A stretch of 57,973 bases of DNA from assembly GCA_964411505.1 (NCBI GenBank), contig CAYPLH010000022.1:1-57973 (forward strand), written 5' to 3'. Source of the DNA: CAYPLH01 sp964411505 (GTDB lineage: Bacteria > Bacillota > Clostridia > CAYPLH01 > DUMO01). Position 1 is the first letter of the stretch, and every line of letters begins with the position of its first letter. Positions 52,355 to 57,973 of the stretch are shown in pieces. The position numbers were made by a program, and so were the translations under genes. The notes under the pieces are model-generated. The model was not told where the DNA came from. It saw only the letters and a program-made list of their open reading frames with translations, and did not search any database.

Positions 52355-53494
52355 ATGAGATGTCTTGGAAAAAAAAGAATTATACTTATAATTATTGCTA
52401 TTATAATGTCAATCTCATTTTCTCCTTCCTTTGCTAACGAGCTTACAGATGTCATCGGCAGCAAAAAGTCCACTGAGGATAAAATTGAAGATGTAATAAA
52501 GCAGAAGAATTCACAAAAGAGCCAGTTGGATAAGGCTAAGGAAGAAAAAAAATATGTTCAGAGTATTGAAGAAGATACTGAAACAGCTTACAATGACAAA
52601 ATTTTAGAATTGACAAAGTTTGATGAAGAAATCAGAAAGTATGAAGATTCAATTGCTGATACGAAAAAGAGGTATGATGAGAAGCTTGAACATCTAAAAG
52701 AAAGACTCAGAATCATGTGCAAGAACACCAGAACGTCTTATTTGCAGCTTTTGATTGAGTCTGAAAGCATAGTAGATTTCCTTGAGAGGATGCAGGTAAT
52801 CAAAATGGTGGTAAAAAAGGACAATGAGCTTTTGGATGAGATGATTACCATTCAGAAAGACTATGAATACAAGCAGAATATCATAAAGGATGATCGGCTT
52901 ATTGTACAAAATGAAGCTAGTGATATTTTACGGTCGCTTGAACAGGTGAAAGTATCAAGAGCGGAAATTGACAGAAGAATAGAAGAAATCAATAGCAAGC
53001 TTAACCAATTGGAATGGCAGTTAGATGAGCTTAATGAAAAAGCAAAGGAATTCGAAGGTATAATAAATCGCCTTATAAAAACAAAAGGATTATATGTAGG
53101 AGGAAATATGACATGGCCGCTTCCCTCATGCCGCAGTGTTTCATCATATTATGGAAACCGTCTACATCCAATATATAAGGTGTATAAAATGCATACAGGT
53201 ATTGATATAGGTGGCGACTGGGGAAAAAGTATAGTAGCGGCAAATTCAGGTACTGTTATATTATCCGGTTGGCAATCCGGTTATGGTAATACCGTCATAA
53301 TCAACCATGGCGGCGGGATTACTACTCTATACGCTCATAGTGACAAGCTTTTGGTTAAAACAGGTGAGTATGTGGAGAAAGGTCAAACAATTGCGAAGGT
53401 AGGGAGTACTGGCTTGTCCACCGGACCACACCTTCATTTTGAAGTAAGGAAAAATGGACAGACGGTAAATCCTTTAAATTACGTAAGCCCTTAA
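52355..53494 (+). CDS. Coiled-coil M23 peptidase (PcsB/CwlO/EnvC-like hydrolase or activator)
   Basis: A 379-residue exported protein. A Sec signal peptide (residues 1-28, ending SPSFANE) precedes a long coiled coil (~35-245) and a LytM/M23 domain. Zinc ligands are visible: H280 and D284 in HTGIDIGG, and H359/H361 in GPHLHFE, with YAHSD between. All metal sites are intact, so it may be an active endopeptidase rather than a dead activator. Its place after ftsEX matches EnvC/PcsB/CwlO partners of FtsEX. The ATG at 52355 gives a proper signal peptide, but the ribosome site is weak. Confidence 0.88.
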   Translation: MRCLGKKRIILIIIAIIMSISFSPSFANELTDVIGSKKSTEDKIEDVIKQKNSQKSQLDKAKEEKKYVQSIEEDTETAYNDKILELTKFDEEIRKYEDSIADTKKRYDEKLEHLKERLRIMCKNTRTSYLQLLIESESIVDFLERMQVIKMVVKKDNELLDEMITIQKDYEYKQNIIKDDRLIVQNEASDILRSLEQVKVSRAEIDRRIEEINSKLNQLEWQLDELNEKAKEFEGIINRLIKTKGLYVGGNMTWPLPSCRSVSSYYGNRLHPIYKVYKMHTGIDIGGDWGKSIVAANSGTVILSGWQSGYGNTVIINHGGGITTLYAHSDKLLVKTGEYVEKGQTIAKVGSTGLSTGPHLHFEVRKNGQTVNPLNYVSP

Positions 53495-53564
53495 AATTGG
53501 GTTCAGTTTTGTTTGTTTTAGCTAAAAAGTTGAAAAGGACTATGTTTAAATAGTGATAAATAAA

Positions 53565-53602
53565 AATAAATAAACCCGGGGATTCTCCGGGTTTATTTAT
53601 TA
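53565..53602 (+). terminator. Strong Rho-independent terminator after the M23 gene
   Basis: AATAAACCCGG/CCGGGTTTATT stem with a 7-nt loop; A-rich left and T-rich right flanks suggest it works in both directions. Confidence 0.9.
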
Positions 53603-53695
53603 AGGCGTAAGCATATGATATTATATACCTCCGGTGGATTAAATGCGCTTGCGATTTTTTTGCTAAAGCGTAAAACTTTTATGTGCAGCTATATC

Positions 53696-53731
53696 ATGTA
53701 ATTTCTCCTAAGTTCATGATATTACATGCCA
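53696..53731. promoter_or_regulatory. CATGTAAT/ATTACATG dyad upstream of ctpA
   Basis: An 8-bp inverted repeat with ~18 bp between. The inner TTCATGATAT recurs near 53783 just before ctpA. A regulator site is possible; nothing else is seen in this 220-bp spacer. Confidence 0.3.
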
Positions 53732-53817
53732 GCGACAGAATTTATGGGTGAGTTCAATATTATGTCATGCGATTTTTCTGAAATTCATGATATAATTACA
53801 AAGAAGGGGTGTTAAAC

Positions 53818-55044
53818 TTGAAGAAAAATCGTAGACTTATTTTAGGAATCATAATTCTAGTAACTGTTACTTCAGTCATTTCATTTGCTGTTTCCGCATT
53901 TGTGCTTTGGAATTTTGGGGACTTTTCACCTAACAATGCTATTTATTTTGATCCGGATGAGGTTAATCCGAAGAATATAGAGAAGTTTAAAAAGGTTAAA
54001 GGTATACTTAAAAACTCGTTTTATGAATCGGTGGAAGAAGATGTTCTTCTAGAAGGTGCTATAGCTGGAATGGCAAGTTCGCTCCAAGATCCATACACAG
54101 TGTATTTGACAAAGGAACAGATGGACTATTACTTGGAAAAGTCAAGAGGTAGTTTTTATGGCATAGGTGTTCTGGTTACCATGGATAAGGATGGGCTTTT
54201 AACGGTAATTGAAACCTATGAAGATACACCTGCTAAGCGAGCTGGAATAATGCATGGTGATAAGGTTACTAAGGTAGATGGTGAAGATGTTACGCAGATC
54301 AGAGATATAAATGTCATAGTCAGCATGATAAAAGGTGAAATCGGTACTACTGTAAAGTTGACTATCTACCGTATGTCTGAAAACCGGTTTGTTGATTTTG
54401 AAATAAAAAGGGATAAAATAAAAGTTGTTAATATAGAAAGCAAAATTCTTGAGGAAGACATTGGCTATATAAGAATTATAGAATTTGACGGTGAAATAGC
54501 AGCTTATTTTAACGAGCATTTGGATAAACTCATCGAAAAAGGCATAAGAGGTCTGATTATTGATGTAAGGAACAATCCCGGAGGATCTTATGACCAAGTT
54601 CTTGAGGTTGCAGATAGATTGCTTCCTGAAGGTGTGATAGTATCGGTCAAGGACAGATATGGGGAAGAGATATTTGAAAAGTCTGATAAAAAGGAGTTGG
54701 ATATGCCAATAGTTGCCATCATTAACAATAACAGTGCGAGCGCTTCTGAAATTCTTGCAGGTTCTTTAAAGGATTATAATAAGGGAACTTTAGTAGGAAC
54801 CAGAACCTTTGGAAAAGGATTGGTTCAAAGCCTGATGGAGTTGGACGATGGCTCGGGCATAAAGGTGACGATAGCAAGATATTTTACTCCTTCAGGGGTG
54901 TGCATACATGGCTTGGGGATAGATCCACATGTTGAAGTAACACTTGATGAAAAATACGTAAATGTTCCGATTACACAAATTCCTAAAGAAGATGATGCAC
55001 AGCTTGCAGAAGCATTAAGAATAATTAAGGAAAAGAACAAATAG
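53818..55044 (+). CDS. ctpA: Carboxy-terminal processing protease (S41 family)
   Basis: A 408-residue protein: N-terminal membrane anchor (~8-30), then a PDZ domain (GIGVLVTMDKDGLLTVIETYEDTPAKRAGI) and the S41 protease domain with Ser-Lys dyad: NNNSASASEILAGSL (~residue 308) and GTRTFGKGLVQSL (Lys ~332). It cleaves C-terminal ends of exported proteins. The TTG at 53818 with AAGAAGGGG upstream is chosen. It follows ftsEX-M23, an order also seen in other Bacillota. Confidence 0.93.
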   Translation: MKKNRRLILGIIILVTVTSVISFAVSAFVLWNFGDFSPNNAIYFDPDEVNPKNIEKFKKVKGILKNSFYESVEEDVLLEGAIAGMASSLQDPYTVYLTKEQMDYYLEKSRGSFYGIGVLVTMDKDGLLTVIETYEDTPAKRAGIMHGDKVTKVDGEDVTQIRDINVIVSMIKGEIGTTVKLTIYRMSENRFVDFEIKRDKIKVVNIESKILEEDIGYIRIIEFDGEIAAYFNEHLDKLIEKGIRGLIIDVRNNPGGSYDQVLEVADRLLPEGVIVSVKDRYGEEIFEKSDKKELDMPIVAIINNNSASASEILAGSLKDYNKGTLVGTRTFGKGLVQSLMELDDGSGIKVTIARYFTPSGVCIHGLGIDPHVEVTLDEKYVNVPITQIPKEDDAQLAEALRIIKEKNK

Positions 55045-55129
55045 CGTTATTGTTCACTTATCTGATATACAGCTGTGTGAACAGCAGTACAGCGAAAAAT
55101 TCATTACTATAATGCATTTAATGCACCTA

Positions 55130-55167
55130 ATAGGAATTCAGACAATGCTTCAGGTCTGAATTCCTAT
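55130..55167. other. Perfect 14-bp stem-loop without T-tract
   Basis: ATAGGAATTCAGAC (55130-55143) pairs perfectly with GTCTGAATTCCTAT (55154-55167) around a 10-nt loop, ~85 bp after ctpA. It may slow or end transcription, or be a tip of a mobile foldback element. Confidence 0.6.
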
Positions 55168-55280
55168 CAGGATAAAGAGTTTTTTGCTGTAGTGATATTA
55201 TGAAAATAACTTAAGAAGGTCTAAAATGCATGGTAAAATAAATTTTATATTATAATACCTCCTGGAATTGGATAAGCTTA

Positions 55281-55349
55281 TATTATGATTATGACCCAGA
55301 AAGTCACAGAGCGACTTTCTGCCGCAAGCTATGCAGGCATAGCTTGCAG
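55281..55349 (+). repeat. Promoter-plus-hairpin leader repeat (family A), copy 4
   Basis: TATTAT then a perfect 9-bp stem CAGAAAGTC/GACTTTCTG (55297-55321) and a perfect 11-bp second hairpin GCAAGCTATGC/GCATAGCTTGC (55324-55347). This is the best-paired copy. It lies ~65 bp upstream of the spore protein gene. Confidence 0.65.
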
Positions 55350-55412
55350 AAAAAAAATGCAGGTGATTTTTGGGGGTATAATCAGATTATTACAACAAGA
55401 GGAGGGTTATTT

Positions 55413-55586
55413 TTGTCGGATGCTAATGAAAAGCTAAAATACGAAATTGCCGCTGAACTTGGGCTTGCTGAGAAAGTAAAAAAACATGGGTGGAAAAGCC
55501 TTAATGCAAAGGAAACAGGTAGAATCGGCGGATTGATGACAAAAAGAAAAAAACTTATGAATGATGCAAAAAGCCAGCAACCATGA
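55413..55586 (+). CDS. Small acid-soluble spore protein, alpha/beta type (minor)
   Basis: A 57-residue basic protein: LKYEIAAELGLAEKVKKHGWKSL, then AKETGRIGGLMTKRKKLM. This fits the alpha/beta-SASP plan: a germination-protease site (EIA-A), an ELGL helix and the second DNA-binding helix with GG..TKR. These proteins coat spore DNA and protect it. TTG start with AGAGGAGGG 7 nt upstream. A terminator overlaps its 3' end. A copy 4 leader repeat precedes it. It implies a spore-former. Confidence 0.8.
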   Translation: MSDANEKLKYEIAAELGLAEKVKKHGWKSLNAKETGRIGGLMTKRKKLMNDAKSQQP

Positions 55587-55601
55587 GTTGTTGGCTTTTT
55601 C
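55568..55601 (+). terminator. Rho-independent terminator after the spore protein gene
   Basis: AAAAAGCCAGCAAC/GTTGTTGGCTTTTT stem with a 5-nt loop, overlapping the last codons. Confidence 0.9.
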
Positions 55602-55803
55602 ATTGTGGTGCTCCAAAAAAGCGGCATAGCCACCTTTTTATAATACACATCTTATTGCTCTGTCTTATTTGAAGAGGTATAATAGAACTTGTTGCAATAT
55701 TTATCTGCAATTTAGCTACAAGAAGATTTTACAAGAATTATTTTTTTATACTTGTTTAAACTTAAAAAAGTATTCTAATCGAGGTTTGAAAAGAGATTGA
55801 ATT

Positions 55804-56556
55804 ATGTATGAAAATTTCGCTTATATTTACGACAAATTAATCAATGATGTAAACTATATGGCTTGGTCAGATTATATCGAGAGGATTTTTCTATGGCTAG
55901 ACACTAAACCCAAACTAATTCTAGACTTAGGTTGTGGTACTGGTAGCTTTTGTATTGAAATGTCAAAAAGGGGATACCAGATGATAGGAGTTGATTTGTC
56001 TGCGGACATGCTCGCTTGTGCCAGAAATAAGTCATTATTGAGCAATGTCGATGTGCTTTTTTTGAACCAGGATATTGTTGATTTTGAATTGTATGGTACC
56101 GTTGATGCAATTGTTTGCTTGTTGGACAGTATTAATTACATAACCAATAAGCATGACTTAAAGAAACTATTTAAGCTGGTCCAAAATTACCTAAATCCTG
56201 GTGGGATTTTTATTTTTGACATAAATTCGCAATACAAATTTGAAAGGATATTAGGTGATAATGTCTTCTATGAGATTGACGATGAAGTATCATATATATG
56301 GAGGAATAGTTACAATAAAAGGAATAAGATTTGCGAATTTGATCTGACATTCTTTGTAAAGGAAGAGGAGCTCTATAGAAAATTTGATGAGATTCACTAT
56401 GAACGATGTTATTCAAGTGATGAATTGGAGAAAATAATAGTTAATGTAGGGCTTGATGTGGTTGGCATATTTGATGATTTAAAGATGGAAAAGCCTAAAA
56501 AAAGCAGTAAACGAATTTTTTTTGTGTGTAAAAAACCCTGCTCACAACATTATTAG
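55804..56556 (+). CDS. SAM-dependent methyltransferase (class I)
   Basis: A 250-residue methyltransferase: motif I LILDLGCGTGSFCIEM (residues ~38-53), motif II region MIGVDLSADML, and DAIVCLLDSINYI with the post-motif loop. It resembles small Methyltransf_25/11-type enzymes of Clostridia; the substrate is unknown. It starts with YENFAYIYDKLIND, a common opening of this group. It lies 32 bp before the MGMT-domain gene, so probably co-transcribed. Confidence 0.88.
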   Translation: MYENFAYIYDKLINDVNYMAWSDYIERIFLWLDTKPKLILDLGCGTGSFCIEMSKRGYQMIGVDLSADMLACARNKSLLSNVDVLFLNQDIVDFELYGTVDAIVCLLDSINYITNKHDLKKLFKLVQNYLNPGGIFIFDINSQYKFERILGDNVFYEIDDEVSYIWRNSYNKRNKICEFDLTFFVKEEELYRKFDEIHYERCYSSDELEKIIVNVGLDVVGIFDDLKMEKPKKSSKRIFFVCKKPCSQHY

Positions 56557-56588
56557 CATTAAAACATGTACTAAGGAGACTATATTAA

Positions 56589-56906
56589 ATGGGTTATTTT
56601 GACGATGTATATGAGGTGGTCAAGAAGATTCCAGAAGGGAAAGTGGCAACATATGGTCAAATTGCTAGGATTACAGGGCGACCGCGAAGTGCTAGAGTTG
56701 TAGGATGGGCACTCCATGTTAACCCTTATCCAGGAACAATTCCCTGTCACAGAGTGGTTAACCGGAAAGGCGAATTAAGTGGTAGTTTCGCATTTGGTGG
56801 CATGGAATCTCAAAGATATTTACTAGAGAAGGAAAGAATAAAATTTAGTAAAGAAGGTAAAATAGATTTGAAAAAATATTTATGGTGTCCCAAAGCTGAG
56901 GAATAA
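56589..56906 (+). CDS. MGMT-family DNA alkyl-transferase domain protein
   Basis: A 105-residue protein made only of the C-terminal DNA-binding/active-site domain of O6-alkylguanine alkyltransferases: GKVATYGQIARITGRPRSARVVG (recognition helix) and the active-site IPCHRVVNRKGELSG, with the acceptor cysteine present. Alkyltransferase-like proteins of the same size usually have Trp there, so this one may be catalytically active. ATG with AAGGAGAC upstream. Its likely role is alkylated-base recognition or repair. Confidence 0.9.
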   Translation: MGYFDDVYEVVKKIPEGKVATYGQIARITGRPRSARVVGWALHVNPYPGTIPCHRVVNRKGELSGSFAFGGMESQRYLLEKERIKFSKEGKIDLKKYLWCPKAEE

Positions 56907-56973
56907 TTTTCTTTTGGATACGGAAAATAAGGCTTTTTAAAATTTAGCACTGCTTAAATTACTTATAAGTGCG

Positions 56974-57002
56974 TTGACATAAAATTTTGTATGTGATAAA
57001 CT
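56974..57002 (+). promoter_or_regulatory. Promoter of the cold-shock protein gene
   Basis: TTGACA (56974-56979), 17 bp, TAAACT (56997-57002), giving a ~65-nt leader. Confidence 0.6.
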
Positions 57003-57070
57003 AACGGTAATTGGCTGTGGCAAATAAAAGGCTGGTCAAGTATTTTTTTAAGTTTTAGGAGGATTTTGTA

Positions 57071-57271
57071 ATGGAAAAAGGAAGAGTAAAATGGTTTAAT
57101 TCTGAAAAGGGATTCGGATTTATCGAAAGAGATGGCGGAAGTGATGTATTCGTTCATTTTTCAGCAATAAACATGGAAGGCTACAAATCGTTGGATGAAG
57201 GACTTGAGGTAGAATTTGAAGTTGTTGAAGGAGAAAAAGGACCTCAAGCTGTTAATGTTTCAAAAGCTTAA
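57071..57271 (+). CDS. Cold-shock domain protein
   Basis: A 66-residue CspA-family RNA/DNA chaperone: RNP1 KGFGFIE (residues 13-19) and RNP2 VFVHF (26-30), with KWFNSEKG before. It binds single strands and melts RNA structure. TTTTAGGAGG precedes the ATG. It is a single-gene unit with its own promoter and terminator. Confidence 0.97.
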   Translation: MEKGRVKWFNSEKGFGFIERDGGSDVFVHFSAINMEGYKSLDEGLEVEFEVVEGEKGPQAVNVSKA

Positions 57272-57300
57272 TTTTTTGAATTCGAAATAAACTTCGTCTA

Positions 57301-57336
57301 TTACCCCGGTAATTAATATCTATTACCGGGGTTTAT
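57301..57336 (+). terminator. Rho-independent terminator after the csp gene
   Basis: ACCCCGGTAAT/ATTACCGGGGT stem with an 8-nt loop, T-rich downstream. Confidence 0.9.
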
Positions 57337-57424
57337 TAATAAAACGTGGTCTAGTATAACGAAGCATATTTGAGATTTAGTCAGAAGTTAGCGTTATAAA
57401 ATTATCAAAATGAAATTTTTGTTG

Positions 57425-57453
57425 TTGACTTTGCGGTGTTATTTCTGTATACT
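57425..57453 (+). promoter_or_regulatory. Promoter of the tRNA cluster
   Basis: TTGACT (57425-57430), 17 bp, TATACT (57448-57453), 30 bp upstream of tRNA-Val. Confidence 0.65.
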
Positions 57454-57483
57454 AATAAATGTTCTTGAAAAGTGTAATTATTC

Positions 57484-57559
57484 GGGCGCTTAGCTCAGCT
57501 GGGAGAGCACCTGCCTTACAAGCAGGGGGTCATAGGTTCGATCCCTATAGCGCCCACCA
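57484..57559 (+). tRNA. tRNA-Val (anticodon UAC)
   Basis: A complete cloverleaf, 76 nt with encoded CCA: acceptor GGGCGCT, anticodon loop CTTACAA, T-arm GGTTCGATCC. Anticodon TAC reads valine codons GUA/GUG. Confidence 0.97.
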
Positions 57560-57695
57560 AGGAAGTCTTTTAGACTATCTTGGATGGAACTTAATAATTC
57601 ATACAAATAGATTGGTGAAATTCACAAAAGACTTTGTTGATTTCAAAAGTCATATTTTAAGAATTAAGATGTTCCAAATAGAACAAACATAAAAT

Positions 57696-57773
57696 GGCCC
57701 GGTAGTTCAGTTGGTTTAGAATGCCAGCCTGTCACGCTGGAGGTCGAGGGTTCGAGCCCCTTCCGGGTCGCCA
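57696..57773 (+). tRNA. tRNA-Asp (anticodon GUC)
   Basis: 78 nt with CCA: acceptor GGCCCGG/CCGGGTC, anticodon loop with GTC in CCTGTCACG, T-arm GGTTCGAGCC. Confidence 0.95.
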
Positions 57774-57822
57774 TTTATACCTTATTCAGATGTCGGAGTT
57801 CAGAAAAATCCGGTATTCTCAA

Positions 57823-57898
57823 GCCCAGATAGCTCAGTAGGTAGAGCAGTGGACTGAAAATCCACGTGTGGCTGGTTCGATTCCGGCTCTGGGCACCA
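57823..57898 (+). tRNA. tRNA-Phe (anticodon GAA)
   Basis: 76 nt with CCA: acceptor GCCCAGA/TCTGGGC, anticodon GAA in GACTGAAAATC, T-arm GGTTCGATTCC. Confidence 0.97.
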
Positions 57899-57902
57899 AG
57901 AC

Positions 57903-57973
57903 GCGGGTTTAACTCAGCGGTAGAGTGTCACCTTGCCAAGGTGAAAGTCGCGAGTTCAAATCTCGTAACCCGC
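57903..57973 (+). tRNA. tRNA-Gly (anticodon GCC), cut by window end
   Basis: Acceptor GCGGGTT pairs with AACCCGC at the very end of the window; anticodon GCC in CTTGCCAAG. The discriminator base and CCA lie outside the window. The cluster probably continues. Confidence 0.93.

Noticed and set aside
57459..57692. A 77-codon frame across the first tRNA
   Set aside because: It is the common false frame produced by a tRNA-Val sequence (ALSSAGRAPALQAGGHRFDP).

Overview
The window is a low-GC, AT-rich chromosomal segment from an endospore-forming member of the Bacillota, most likely class Clostridia. The signs are GGAGG-type ribosome binding sites with many TTG and GTG starts, the MazF/EndoAI pair, split transketolase, a DUF4330 pair, a CsaB-type pyruvyl transferase, FtsEX next to a coiled-coil M23 hydrolase, and a small alpha/beta-type spore protein. 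A cellulolytic 'cluster III' clostridium is my best guess, but this is inference from gene content and order, not a database match.

Layout. 0.35-5 kb: a LacI-type regulator and a heterodimeric ABC exporter with one degenerate and one consensus ATP site. 5-23.5 kb: a large surface-polysaccharide region. The plus-strand part holds two hexapeptide acetyltransferases, a MurJ/MviN flippase, a GT4 glycosyltransferase and an O-antigen-ligase-like protein, then alr, the EndoAI/EndoA toxin-antitoxin pair and a coiled-coil surface protein. The minus-strand part is a nine-gene operon: GT4, MurJ, a membrane protein, O-antigen ligase, GT4, two DUF4330 proteins, GT4 and a TagA-type glycosyltransferase. 24-28 kb: csaB, a YitT-family protein and split transketolase. 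28.4-33.2 kb: an accessory stretch with an ECF-like sigma factor coupled to a DUF4367 membrane protein, small membrane or lipoprotein genes (one frameshifted), a SurA-N-like protein, a 185-bp duplicated leader, gene remnants and a YefM/YoeB pair. 33.5-45 kb: arginine genes, with argD-carA-carB-argF on plus converging on argC-argB on minus. 45.8-49.2 kb: a sugar ABC ATPase (UgpC/MsmX type), a decayed type III restriction subunit and a four-gene DUF3990/DUF3791 operon that may be an ADP-ribosyltransferase toxin system. 49.4-57.3 kb: a CdaR/PucR-type regulator, ftsE-ftsX-M23 hydrolase-ctpA, a spore protein, a methyltransferase, an MGMT-domain protein and a cold-shock protein. The window ends in a tRNA cluster (Val, Asp, Phe, Gly).

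The intergenic DNA is unusually rich in repeats. One is a dispersed promoter-plus-hairpin leader whose stems are kept by G-U and compensating changes at four loci. Two are foldback (MITE-like) families, one with both a 252-bp and a 63-bp copy. A third small inverted-repeat family clusters around the arg genes. There is also a run of three adjacent tetranucleotide microsatellites between argC and argB, and G/T-rich stop-adjacent spacers after three genes. The argD and argC promoters carry nearly the same 38-bp double ARG-box operator, with -35 and -10 placed inside the two boxes.
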